From positions 1-45,718 of the forward strand of contig CANQPX010000015.1 of NCBI GenBank assembly GCA_947625915.1: 45,718 bases of DNA, given 5' to 3'. Position numbers and translations under genes: made by a program. Under the pieces are notes generated by a model, which worked only from the letters and a program-made list of their open reading frames with translations, did not search any database and was not told where the DNA came from. Source of the DNA: an uncultured Clostridia bacterium. Its GTDB lineage: Bacteria; Bacillota; Clostridia; Oscillospirales; Ruminococcaceae. Shown here piece by piece: positions 26,931 through 35,290 of this stretch. Every line of letters begins with the position of its first letter. Within the stretch, counting starts at the first letter, position 1.

Positions 26931-27929
26931 ATGAGATCAAAAAAACTTATCGCATTTATTGCTGCGGCTGCTGTCGCTGCGGGCATGACTTCATGCGCAA
27001 ATGACAGCTATACTCCCGAAGGCGGAGATATCACGACTTCACAGATAGCTTCTACAGTTACCGAAACAGCAGAGGCGGAAGAAGTCATTCCCGATGCGGC
27101 TTCTTCTATTGTTGACAGAGAAGGGAACACGGTGGAGGTGCCTTCATCGGTGGATACTATAGTTTCAGCCGCGCCGTCAATTACGGAAATACTTTCGGGC
27201 TTGGGACTTACGAGCAGGATAATTGCGGCAGATGTTTATTCCGCCGATGTGGAGGGGATAGATCCGTCGATCTGTACGCTGGATTTCTCGAACCTCAATA
27301 TTGAGGAACTTGCAGCGCTTGAACCCGATCTGGTAATAATAAACGGCATATCAATGACAGGCGCGGACGATCCGTATGCTGCTCTTAAAGACGCGGGGGT
27401 AAATGTTGTATATATCCCGTCCTCATCATCTATAGACGCAGTAAAGGAAGATATAGATTTTCTTGCGGCATATACAGGCACTTCGGATAAGGGAAAAGAA
27501 CTTATTGATAGCATAGATAATGCAGTTGCGGACATATCCGCAAAAGCGGCAGATATTACCGAGAAAAAAACGGTCTACTTTGAGATCGGTGCTGCGCCTT
27601 ACCTTTACACCTGCGGAAAGGGTACATTCATTGACGAAATGCTTACGCTCATAGGCGCGGAAAATATTTACGGCAGTGAGGAAGGTTGGATATCAAATTC
27701 CGAGGAAAGCGTTATTGCGGCGGATCCCGATGTTATCCTTACGAATGTTGCATATGACGGATACGATTTCAACGAGATAAAGTCCCGTGCAGGCTGGGAA
27801 AATATTTCCGCGGTAAAAAACGGCTGCGTATATTATGTTGATTCCAACGCCACAGCCCGCGCTTCACAGAACATAGTGAACGGCTTGTATGAAGTTGCAA
27901 AGGCTGTTTACCCAGAGATATATGAGTAA
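26931..27929 (+). CDS. btuF: Cobalamin ABC transporter substrate-binding lipoprotein
   Basis: A 332-residue lipoprotein of the helical-backbone metal/cobalamin receptor family (cluster with BtuF/FhuD). Signal peptide and lipobox end at about Cys22 (AAGMTSC), followed by an acidic linker. The binding fold shows the typical motif ITEILSGLGLTSRIIAADVYS, a segment LDFSNLNIEELAALEPDLVI and a C-terminal VYYVDSNATARASQNIVNGLYEVAKAVYPE. Ligand assignment to cobalamin rests on the riboswitch upstream, since the family also binds haem and siderophores. The stop codon overlaps the permease start (TAATG). The start at 26931 has AAAGGA about 11 bases before it. Confidence 0.9.
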   Translation: MRSKKLIAFIAAAAVAAGMTSCANDSYTPEGGDITTSQIASTVTETAEAEEVIPDAASSIVDREGNTVEVPSSVDTIVSAAPSITEILSGLGLTSRIIAADVYSADVEGIDPSICTLDFSNLNIEELAALEPDLVIINGISMTGADDPYAALKDAGVNVVYIPSSSSIDAVKEDIDFLAAYTGTSDKGKELIDSIDNAVADISAKAADITEKKTVYFEIGAAPYLYTCGKGTFIDEMLTLIGAENIYGSEEGWISNSEESVIAADPDVILTNVAYDGYDFNEIKSRAGWENISAVKNGCVYYVDSNATARASQNIVNGLYEVAKAVYPEIYE

Positions 27930-28951
27930 TGAAAAATACTAAAAGTATAATTTTGCTTGTCTCGGCAGCGGTCGTATCAGCTGCTGTGATAGTCATGGGG
28001 ATAGCTGCGGGAAGCGTTTTTATCCCGCCGGGACAGATACTGCGTATTTTCGGGAACAAGCTGTTCGGCGTGGATATAGGGGATATCCCTGTATCATCGG
28101 AAAATATTATCCTCAGCATAAGATCTCCGCGCGTGATATTGGCTTTCCTTACGGGAGCGGCGCTTTCGGCTTGCGGCGCGACAGTCCAGTCGGTGCTGAA
28201 AAATCCGCTTGCGTCACCGTTCACACTGGGTGTATCAAGCGGAGCGTCTCTTGGCGCGGGAGTAGTGATAGCGTTTGAATGGTATTTCCTCGGCAGCTTT
28301 TCTCTCCCCGCGGCAGGACTTGTTACGGGGATCTCGTCGATGTTCCTTATGGTGATATTTGCATCAAAGATAGACCGCACGTTACAGGGGAGTACGATAG
28401 TTCTGACGGGGATGGTTTTGTCCCTTTTCATAAACAGCATAGTAACGCTTATGGCAAATGTCCATGACGAAAAGTACAAACAGATAATGAAATGGCAGAC
28501 AGGAAGTTTTTCGGGCAGAAAATGGGACAGTGTTCTTATACTTGCAGTAATATTTGCTGTATGTATTACATTTTTGATGATGCGATCGCGGGAACTTGAC
28601 CTGCTTACATTCGGAGATGAACAGGCAAGGAGCGCAGGCATGGACACAAAAGCCGTGAAAGCGTCACTGCTGATAGTTACCGCTGTACTTTCGGGAACGG
28701 CGGTGGCATTTACGGGAGTGATAGGGTTCATAGACCTTATATCGCCGCATATCGCGCGGAAACTTTTCGGAGCGGAACACAAGCTGCTTATCCCGATGTC
28801 GGCGGTTGTGGGCGGGGTGTTCATGGTGCTTTGCGACATAGCAGCAAGGGTACTCATGCCGCCGAACGAACTTCCTGTAGGCGCGGTAACGGCAATTCTG
28901 GGCGCACCGTTTTTCGCATGGGTATTTTTTTCGCGCAGGAGGAAGATGTGA
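27929..28951 (+). CDS. btuC: Cobalamin ABC transporter permease, BtuC-like
   Basis: A 340-residue FecCD/BtuC-family permease with about nine to ten membrane helices. Signatures: IRSPRVILAFLTGAALSACGATVQSVLKNPLASPFTLGVSSGASLGAG near the N-terminus, GMDTKAVKASLL, and VIGFIDLISPHIARKLFGAEHKLLIPMSAVVGG in the cytoplasmic coupling region. It imports the substrate delivered by the lipoprotein encoded just upstream. An ATPase subunit (BtuD) would be expected next, but the transcript instead meets a hairpin and repeat element E5. The ATPase must be elsewhere or shared. Confidence 0.93.
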   Translation: MKNTKSIILLVSAAVVSAAVIVMGIAAGSVFIPPGQILRIFGNKLFGVDIGDIPVSSENIILSIRSPRVILAFLTGAALSACGATVQSVLKNPLASPFTLGVSSGASLGAGVVIAFEWYFLGSFSLPAAGLVTGISSMFLMVIFASKIDRTLQGSTIVLTGMVLSLFINSIVTLMANVHDEKYKQIMKWQTGSFSGRKWDSVLILAVIFAVCITFLMMRSRELDLLTFGDEQARSAGMDTKAVKASLLIVTAVLSGTAVAFTGVIGFIDLISPHIARKLFGAEHKLLIPMSAVVGGVFMVLCDIAARVLMPPNELPVGAVTAILGAPFFAWVFFSRRRKM

Positions 28952-28957
28952 CAGGGG

Positions 28958-28975
28958 ATCCCCGCTTTTGCGGGG
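28958..28975 (+). terminator. Hairpin after btuC, duplicated beyond E5
   Basis: CCCCGC-TTTT-GCGGGG immediately after the permease stop. An 18-base segment covering it recurs with two mismatches at 29314-29331, on the other side of repeat element E5, so the insertion appears to have duplicated it. No T-run remains next to the left copy; the right copy is followed by ATCTTTTTG. Confidence 0.65.
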
Positions 28976-29313
28976 GCGATAAAGTATAGTATAGTTTGTT
29001 GTCAAGCAACGAATTTTCTTAGAAAAACAAATTGCTCTGTATTGCCAAACAGCTCACCGGGCTGTTTGGCAAGGCTTAGATGGTATTAATCGTTAATGCC
29101 AAGGGGAACGCTCTCTCTTGCAGAGCGTTCCCCTCTTGCAACCTTCGGTTGCAATTCACCCCTTTGCAGAGGCGCCTTCGTAAGGGGAATTTCGCGCTCT
29201 GCGGAGCGCGACAAGGGCTTCGCCCCTTGACCCCACCAGCGCGGCTGCGCTGGACCAGCTTTTCAATTTTGCGCTGCGCGCAAAATTGTTAAAAACTTTT
29301 TCGACAGTCTGAT
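28976..29313 (-). mobile_element. Hairpin-mosaic repeat element, copy E5
   Basis: Reverse orientation between btuC and feoB. The right end is the canonical CTTTTTCGACAGTCTG; the left end is shortened to GCGATAAAG. The flanking 18-base direct repeat (28958-28975 and 29314-29331, 16 of 18 identical) covers a small hairpin. In element orientation: H1 CAATTTTGCGC type, H2 CCAGCGC/GCGCTGG, H3 CAAGGGGC/GCCCTTG, H4 CGCGCTC/GAGCGCG, H6 TTGCAACC/GGTTGCAA, H7 GGGGAACGCTCT type, H8 TTGCCAAACAGC type. The tail is of the E2/E4 kind (CGTTGCTTGACAACAAAC). Confidence 0.84.
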
Positions 29314-29403
29314 ATCCCCGCCTTTGCGTGGATCTTTTTGTGTCATAAAACGGTTCCCGGCATAGAATGTAAGAACTACGATCATTTGTAAGGAGTGATA
29401 GCT

Positions 29404-31545
29404 TTGGGTCTTACTGTCGGTTCGGTCGGGAAAAATGCCTACGGCGGAGATCTTGTCCCTGAAAAACATAAAAACGAAAAGATAATTGCTCTTGCCGGAA
29501 ATCCGAATGTCGGGAAATCTACCGTGTTCAATGCCCTTACCGGCATGAAACAGCATACCGGCAACTGGACGGGCAAAACCGTTCAGAACGCTCAGGGGCA
29601 TTGTTCCGTGGGAGAAAATGATTACCTTATGGTGGATATCCCGGGTACATATTCCCTTCTTGCACATTCCGCCGAAGAAGAGGTAGCAAGAGATCTCATC
29701 TGCTTCGGCGGAACGGACGCGGTAATAGTCGTTTGCGACGCGTCCTGCCTTGAAAGAAATCTTAACCTCGTTTTGCAGACCATCGAAATTACGGAGCATA
29801 CCCTTGTATGCGTAAATCTTCTGGACGAAGCAAAAAAGAAAAAGATCTCTGTTGACTTGAAAAAACTTTCGGAAGAATTGGGCGTTCCCGTTTGCGGAAC
29901 TTCCGCAAGGAGCGGTGCGGGGCTCGCGGAAATGATGGAACTTGTTCCAAAAGCTATGGAAAATAAAAATAAAAAGATACCGCAGACAGTTTACCCCGAA
30001 GAAGTTGAAAATGCGGTGCAGATAGTTGCTTCCGTTATAGAAAATAAATCTGACGGAAAACTTTCTCCGCGTTGGACGGCAATAAGACTTCTTGACAAAG
30101 ACGAAAAGCTGAATTCTTCAATAAGCGAATTTATCGGGATAAATGTTGAAACGGACAGGGATATAGCCGACGCTCTGAAAAAAGCAAAAAAATATCTTTC
30201 CGAAAATAACATTTCCGATACGGACTTGAAAGATATCATCGTAAATTCTATCGTTCGCCGTGCGGAAGAGATCGCGGATAAATGCGTTGAACTTGAAAAG
30301 CCCGATTATTACGAGCGCGACAGGAAAATAGACCGAATTTTGACCCATAGGATATGGGGCGTTCCCATAATGGCGGCAATGCTGCTGCTTATCTTCTGGA
30401 TAACCATAGAGGGCGCAAACTATCCCTCGGAACTGCTTTTCGGCGCATTGTTCTCACTGGGGGACAAATTGTCGGAAATGCTTTCGGCTTGCGGTGCGCC
30501 CGAATGGTCAAGAAGTATGCTTATTGACGGAGTTTACCGCGTTCTCGCATGGGTAACGGCGGTGATGCTGCCGCCGATGGCAATATTTTTCCCGCTTTTC
30601 ACGCTTCTTGAAGATGTGGGGTATCTGCCGAGAGTGGCATTCGATCTTGACAGGTTTTTCAAAAGTTCAAATGCCTGCGGGAAACAGGCTCTTACAATGA
30701 TGATGGGTTTCGGCTGCAACGCTGCGGGAGTCACGGGCTGCCGCATAATAGATTCTCCTCGGGAACGCCTGATCGCCATACTGACAAACAGTTTTGTGCC
30801 GTGCAACGGACGTTTCCCGACGCTTATTGCGATAATAACAATGTTCCTGACGGCGGGAGCGGCAGGCTTGGGGAAAAGTTTTTTGTCGGTGCTGATACTT
30901 ACGGGAGTGATAATCCTCGGCGTTGTACTTACACTTGTTATGTCAAAGCTGCTGTCCTCGACCGTTCTTAAAGGAGTTCCGTCCTCGTTTGCGTTGGAAC
31001 TTCCGCCGTATCGTATGCCGCAGATAGGGAAAGTCATTGTCCGTTCAATATTCGACAGAACTATATTTGTGCTTGGGAGAGCGGTATCTGTTGCCGCGCC
31101 TGCGGGACTGCTCATATGGCTCCTCGGGAACATACAAATTGCGGACGGAACACTGCTGACGGCGTGCGCGGAGTTCCTTGACCCTTTTGCGCGTTTCATA
31201 GGTCTGGACGGGGTGATACTGTTAGCGTTCATACTGGGTTTTCCCGCAAACGAGATAGTTGTACCGATAATGCTTATGATGTATCTTTCAGAAGGAAAGA
31301 TCGTAGAATATGAGGATCTTGTTTCTCTGAAAAATATACTCATCGACAACGGCTGGAACATCACAACAGCCGTATGCATGATGATATTCATGCTGTGTCA
31401 CTTTCCGTGTTCAACGACTTGTATGACGATAAAAAAAGAAACGGGGAGCATAAAATGGACTTTTGCCGCATTTGCGCTGCCGACTGTTACGGGTATATTG
31501 CTTTGCGCGCTGACGGCAAATATTATGAGGATATTTGTCCGATAA
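29404..31545 (+). CDS. feoB: Ferrous iron transporter FeoB
   Basis: A 713-residue Fe(II) importer from a TTG start. The N-terminal G domain has G1 GNPNVGKST (32-40), the G2 region HTGNWTGKTV, G3 DIPGTYSL and the G4 candidate NLLDEA; a helical spacer follows, then the membrane part with its two Gate motifs (including GFGCNAAGVTGCRII and PCNGRFPTLIAI) and a C-terminal LCHFPCSTTCMTIKKETGS. The start MGLTVGSVGKNAYGG matches the conserved N-terminus of clostridial FeoB, and AAGGAG lies 8 bases before TTG 29404; a GTG at 29395 falls inside that site. No feoA is found next to it, and no Cys-rich FeoB-associated gene follows convincingly. Confidence 0.95.
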   Translation: MGLTVGSVGKNAYGGDLVPEKHKNEKIIALAGNPNVGKSTVFNALTGMKQHTGNWTGKTVQNAQGHCSVGENDYLMVDIPGTYSLLAHSAEEEVARDLICFGGTDAVIVVCDASCLERNLNLVLQTIEITEHTLVCVNLLDEAKKKKISVDLKKLSEELGVPVCGTSARSGAGLAEMMELVPKAMENKNKKIPQTVYPEEVENAVQIVASVIENKSDGKLSPRWTAIRLLDKDEKLNSSISEFIGINVETDRDIADALKKAKKYLSENNISDTDLKDIIVNSIVRRAEEIADKCVELEKPDYYERDRKIDRILTHRIWGVPIMAAMLLLIFWITIEGANYPSELLFGALFSLGDKLSEMLSACGAPEWSRSMLIDGVYRVLAWVTAVMLPPMAIFFPLFTLLEDVGYLPRVAFDLDRFFKSSNACGKQALTMMMGFGCNAAGVTGCRIIDSPRERLIAILTNSFVPCNGRFPTLIAIITMFLTAGAAGLGKSFLSVLILTGVIILGVVLTLVMSKLLSSTVLKGVPSSFALELPPYRMPQIGKVIVRSIFDRTIFVLGRAVSVAAPAGLLIWLLGNIQIADGTLLTACAEFLDPFARFIGLDGVILLAFILGFPANEIVVPIMLMMYLSEGKIVEYEDLVSLKNILIDNGWNITTAVCMMIFMLCHFPCSTTCMTIKKETGSIKWTFAAFALPTVTGILLCALTANIMRIFVR

Positions 31546-31570
31546 AAAGGAAAAGTTTCGGCTGCGGATA

Positions 31571-31599
31571 TTGAATTTATTTTGAGGATATGGTATAAT
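31571..31599 (+). promoter_or_regulatory. Predicted promoter of the CDF transporter gene
   Basis: TTGAAT (31571-31576), 17 bases, TATAAT (31594-31599). The short leader contains a three-codon reading frame (ATG AAA GGA TAA at 31613-31624). Confidence 0.7.
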
Positions 31600-31643
31600 A
31601 TTATCATTACTATGAAAGGATAAGGGATAAAGCCTTTAAGATC

Positions 31644-32816
31644 ATGATAAAATTTCTGACAAAAATTTTCATTAAAGACAGCGACAACGTTTCGGATAAA
31701 AACGTGCGGCAGGATTACTGCATATTCGGCGGTGCTGCAGGCGCGGTGTGCAATCTTCTGCTTTTTGCGCTGAAACTTGCGATCGGTACGATAATGAACA
31801 GCATTGCGGTCACTTCCGACGCTTTCAACAACCTTTCCGATATGGGCAGCTGTCTTGTGGCGATAATCGGAGCAAAGATGTCCACGCGTATGCCCGACCG
31901 CGAACACCCTTTCGGTCACGGAAGAATAGAATATATTTCCTCGCTGATAGTATCGTTCATCATACTGCTCGTGGGATTTGAACTTCTCCGCAGCAGCGCG
32001 GATAAAATGCTCCACCCGGAAGAGATAGATCTCAGCGTTGTGATGATAATTATTCTTATAGCTTCGCTTTCGGTAAAATTATGGATGTTTTTCTGCTATA
32101 ACTATATCGCAAAAAAAATAAATTCCACCGTTATGAAAGCTTCCGCAAAGGACAGCATAAATGATGTTATTTCCACGTCGGCGGTAATTTTATCGGCAAT
32201 AGCGGGATATTTTCTTCCGTTCAGCATAGACGGCATAGTGGGCGTAATGGTCGCGGCATACATTATGTACGGCGGTATAGATCTTGCCAAGGAAACTATA
32301 GATATCCTTCTCGGACAGCCGCCTGCCCGTGAGGTAACGGATTCACTGGAAAAAATACTTTTAAGTAAAGAAGACATCGTCGGCATACATGATCTTATAG
32401 TTCATGATTACGGTCCGGGAAGAGTTTTTGCATCTGTTCATGCGGAAGTCGCGGACGATTCCGAAATAGTCCACATACATGATGTTGTGGATTCTGCGGA
32501 ACGGGAAATACTTAGCGAAACGGGCATACAGATCGTGATCCATATAGATCCGGTGCCGGTAAACGACAGCTTCGCGGAAGAATTGAAATGTTCTGTTTTG
32601 GAAATTGTAAATTCTGCAGACGATACTGCGGGGATACATGATTTCCGCATCTCGGAAACAGACGAAAAAATAAGTATAACATTTGACCTTGTTATAAAAA
32701 GCACTCACGATCCGAAAAAGATCGAAAATATAAAAAATAATATTGTTGAAAAAATTAAAGAAATGGATAAAAAATATAATCCTGTAATTACGGTAGATGA
32801 ATTTTTCAATGAATGA
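31644..32816 (+). CDS. Cation diffusion facilitator (CDF) metal exporter
   Basis: A 390-residue CDF family efflux protein for divalent metals such as Zn, Mn or Fe. Six helices occupy about 30-235. Metal-site residues are in SDAFNNLSDMGS (TM2) and SAKDSINDVISTS (TM5), with the family motif HPFGHGRIEYISSL between TM2 and TM3. The cytoplasmic part is longer than usual (about 160 residues, with GIHDLIVHDYGPGRVFASVHAEV in the usual C-terminal fold plus a second region). The next gene overlaps its end by up to 20 bases. The ribosome-binding site is weak: AAGGG lies 17 bases before the ATG and may be drawn closer by a small AAGG/CCTT stem. Confidence 0.92.
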   Translation: MIKFLTKIFIKDSDNVSDKNVRQDYCIFGGAAGAVCNLLLFALKLAIGTIMNSIAVTSDAFNNLSDMGSCLVAIIGAKMSTRMPDREHPFGHGRIEYISSLIVSFIILLVGFELLRSSADKMLHPEEIDLSVVMIIILIASLSVKLWMFFCYNYIAKKINSTVMKASAKDSINDVISTSAVILSAIAGYFLPFSIDGIVGVMVAAYIMYGGIDLAKETIDILLGQPPAREVTDSLEKILLSKEDIVGIHDLIVHDYGPGRVFASVHAEVADDSEIVHIHDVVDSAEREILSETGIQIVIHIDPVPVNDSFAEELKCSVLEIVNSADDTAGIHDFRISETDEKISITFDLVIKSTHDPKKIENIKNNIVEKIKEMDKKYNPVITVDEFFNE

Positions 32817-33531
32817 AAATATCAGAAAAATAAAATGCGGTGAAAGAACGATCTCATATGTTCTGACCCGCAAAAAAGTAAAAAATGTGAATTTAAGGAT
32901 AAAACCTGACGGGCTTGTGTATATAAGCGCGTCAAACCGCGTTCCGATAAAATTTATAGAAGGATTTATACGCGAAAAAAGTGATTTTATTTTTACAAAT
33001 CTTGATAAATTTGCGGCGCGCGTTCCGCAGCCTGTTCTGCCGGAAAAAGAAAAAATATTTTGCGACGGCGATATCCTGAATTTATGGGGAACGGTCTGCA
33101 AAATAAATATAATAAATTCGGATACAAAAAATGAAAAAGTTTTTTTAAATGAAAAAAATATCGTTGTTTATTCTTCGTCGCCGGAAAGAACGGGTATGCT
33201 GCTGAGAAATTTTTTCAACAGCGAAGCGGAAAAAATTTTTTCCGTCATGAACCGCAAAACTTATCTTATGTTCAATGCAAAAGGTTATGATGTTTCTCTT
33301 GCAGAAATAAAAATACGCGAAATGACATCGCGCTGGGGGAGTTGTCATTACACGGAAAATAAGATCGTTATGAACAGCAGGCTCGTTCTTTATCCCGAGA
33401 TATGTGCGGCGTATGTTTTTGTTCATGAATATGCGCATTTTATTGTTCCGGATCACAGCGAGAGATTTTACTCGGTAGTTTCGGATATCATGCCCGACTA
33501 CAAGATCTGTAAAAGAATGTTGAAATACTAA
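32797..33531 (+). CDS. YgjP-like (SprT/M48-type) metallopeptidase
   Basis: A 244-residue protein of the YgjP/DUF45 family of zinc-dependent metallopeptidases. The zinc motif is HEYAH in YVFVHEYAHFIVPDHSERFYSVV near the C-terminus, preceded by the family segment MTSRWGSCHYTENKIVMNSRLVLYPE. The N-terminal half is a small beta-rich domain (VNLRIKPDGLVYISASNRVP). The physiological substrate is unknown. The start overlaps the CDF gene, so translation is probably coupled; ATG 32809 is an equally possible start. The gene's own terminator hairpin at 33534 is followed by repeat element E6. Confidence 0.88.
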   Translation: MNFSMNENIRKIKCGERTISYVLTRKKVKNVNLRIKPDGLVYISASNRVPIKFIEGFIREKSDFIFTNLDKFAARVPQPVLPEKEKIFCDGDILNLWGTVCKINIINSDTKNEKVFLNEKNIVVYSSSPERTGMLLRNFFNSEAEKIFSVMNRKTYLMFNAKGYDVSLAEIKIREMTSRWGSCHYTENKIVMNSRLVLYPEICAAYVFVHEYAHFIVPDHSERFYSVVSDIMPDYKICKRMLKY

Positions 33532-33533
33532 AG

Positions 33534-33555
33534 AAGCGGCAATATGCGCCGCTTT
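33534..33555 (+). terminator. Terminator hairpin, left copy of a 22-base duplication
   Basis: AAGCGGC, loop AATAT, GCGCCGCTTT-type stem directly after the YgjP-like stop codon. The identical 22 bases recur at 33872-33893, on the other side of element E6. Confidence 0.8.
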
Positions 33556-33871
33556 AGATTGTTAAAAAAACAAAAAACAGGCGCGGACAAACTAAAAAAC
33601 GAAAAACAAAACTTTGCCCGAAAAGCTGGTCCAGCGCAGCCGCGCTGGTGGGGTCAAGGGGTGAAACCCCTTGTCGTTGTCCGCAGACAACGAAATTCCC
33701 CTAATGCCTTTAGGAGCTCCGCAAGGGGTGAATTTACGCCGTAGGCGTAAAGAGGGGGCTGCCCTGCGATAGAGGGCGCCCCCTTGGCATTAACGGTTGT
33801 TGCAATTTAAGCCTTGCAAAACAGCCCGGTGAGCTGTTTTGCAATACAGAGCAGTTGGTTTTATAAAACAA
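33556..33871 (+). mobile_element. Hairpin-mosaic repeat element, copy E6
   Basis: A 316-base copy between two identical 22-base terminator hairpins. The left end AGATTGTTAAAAAA is a diverged CAGACTGTCGAAAA. As in E1, the left module is GCGGACAAACTAAAAAACG instead of hairpin H1. H2 CCAGCGC/GCGCTGG, H3 CAAGGGGT/ACCCCTTG, H4 CGTTGTC/GACAACG (unique), H6 TTACGCC/GGCGTAA, H7 GGGGGCTGCCCT type as in E4, H8 TTGCAAAACAGC type. The tail is short, ending in GGTTTTATAAAAC. The genes on both sides converge on it. Confidence 0.85.
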
Positions 33872-33893
33872 AAGCGGCAATATGCGCCGCTTT
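33872..33893 (-). terminator. Terminator hairpin, right copy of the duplication
   Basis: The same 22 bases as 33534-33555. The plus strand continues into a T-run (TTTTTTATTG). On the minus strand it directly follows the zinc-ribbon gene and is trailed by only three T, so it may serve both convergent transcripts. Confidence 0.75.
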
Positions 33894-33894
33894 T

Positions 33895-35082
33895 TTATTG
33901 CTTTTCGGAACGGTATTTTTTTAAAGTTGCAGACCATAAAAGCATTACCGCTCCGATGACCGCAAGTACCGTTCCGAGTTTGTATATGTCGGGATTTATA
34001 ACGTCTGTAACACATTTCATAATGCTGCGGACAAACCTGTCCTGCCCCGTAAAAAATACCTGTACGGAACATAAAAATGCCGTTATTAGAACTATCGCTC
34101 CGCTTGTAAGGATCGCTCCGCCGCCCCAGCCGAGAACTTTTTCCGTTCTGCCGTTTATTGCATGAAGTATTATCAGCATTGCCGCTGCCGCACAGGCTCC
34201 GCCTATCATTACGGGCAGCGAACTGAACAGCCTTAATACAGTCAATGTGCTGCCGCCGATAACGCTTTCCAGTCCGGACGGCGAGATAGCTTCAAGCATA
34301 TTTTCGGTGCGGTCAAGTTCGGAAAATGCAAGATCGATATTATGCTGTGAAAGCGGTTTCCCTATGGCGTCGCTTATAAGCCCGATGTTTTCGCTGAAGA
34401 CTGCTTTGAGTTTTTCTGGAGTAAGCTTTTCGGGAAGTTCACCTTCGCGGATATATTCCGCATACGCATTCAATTGTGCGGCAAGAAAATCATTTGCTGT
34501 GGAATTTTCATATATTTCGCGGATATCTTCCCTTGTCAGACCTGTGCCGTCGGACATGACAAATATCGCTTCCTGAACGGTCGCGTCGGGGGAAATGTCA
34601 TACTTCCCGGGCGATATCATTCCCGTCTGTACAACGGGCAGGCTCATTACATCGAGATCGTCGGCAAATTCGGATATTTTCCTGCTGTCGGTTATGAGCC
34701 TTACCGAAAATGATGCAGCCGAAAGTATTATCAATGCTGTCATTACCGCTGCCGCAGCAAGGGAACCTATGCTTTTTGCCGCGCGTGAAACGGTATCGTT
34801 CCCGCTTTTGGCTTGTACGGGGATAAATTCTTCCGAGATATCTTCGGGAATATTTTTGCCGCCGTCATTTTCATTTTTCGGATATTCGGAATGTCCTTCG
34901 CGAGATCGTACAAAGCCGTTGAAAGCGTTTTCGTAATTTTCGTTTTCCGTTCCTGTTTCGGAAAGTACGGTCTCAAAAACGGTCTGTTCCGTATCCTGAT
35001 CGTACGGCACCAACGATGCGCCGCAGCTTATGCAGCAGGTCATTTTTTCGTTGTATTCCTTTCCGCAATTTGGACAAATCAT
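33895..35082 (-). CDS. Zinc-ribbon membrane protein of unknown function
   Basis: A 395-residue protein starting with a zinc ribbon (Cys3, Cys6, Cys17, Cys20 in MICPNCGKEY...CCISCGASL). An acidic linker to about residue 110 is followed by a transmembrane helix (about 112-137), a roughly 150-residue extracytoplasmic region, and three more helices (about 285-310, 318-340, 365-385). The fold of the outer region is not recognised. Such zinc-ribbon membrane proteins are common in Clostridia and mostly uncharacterised. AAGGA lies about 11 bases before the ATG. Confidence 0.8.
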   Translation of the reverse strand: MICPNCGKEYNEKMTCCISCGASLVPYDQDTEQTVFETVLSETGTENENYENAFNGFVRSREGHSEYPKNENDGGKNIPEDISEEFIPVQAKSGNDTVSRAAKSIGSLAAAAVMTALIILSAASFSVRLITDSRKISEFADDLDVMSLPVVQTGMISPGKYDISPDATVQEAIFVMSDGTGLTREDIREIYENSTANDFLAAQLNAYAEYIREGELPEKLTPEKLKAVFSENIGLISDAIGKPLSQHNIDLAFSELDRTENMLEAISPSGLESVIGGSTLTVLRLFSSLPVMIGGACAAAAMLIILHAINGRTEKVLGWGGGAILTSGAIVLITAFLCSVQVFFTGQDRFVRSIMKCVTDVINPDIYKLGTVLAVIGAVMLLWSATLKKYRSEKQ

Positions 35083-35242
35083 TTTTCATCGATCCTTACT
35101 TTTTTGGATATTCATAAAAGGCATTTTTGCCTTTATGTAATTTTGCGTATCCTTTGCAAATTTTACATTTTTTAGTATAAGAATATGATATACCATTTTA
35201 TCCCAAATGTCAATAAAAATTATTCGACATCTTTCGGCAAAA

Positions 35243-35274
35243 AAAGCCCGCATCGTCTGAACGATACGGGCTTT
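35243..35274 (-). terminator. Terminator of the TPR lipoprotein gene
   Basis: On the minus strand AAAGCCCG plus ATCGT pair with ACGAT plus CGGGCTTT (one mismatch between them) across a four-base loop, and TTTTTTT follows. Confidence 0.88.
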
Positions 35275-35290
35275 AAGGCTTGTTATGGTT

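Noticed and set aside
31374-31574. A 66-residue Cys-containing frame overlapping the 3' end of feoB
   Set aside because: It looked like a FeoB-associated Cys-rich protein, but almost all of it is out-of-frame feoB coding sequence, without a hydrophobic segment or ribosome-binding site.
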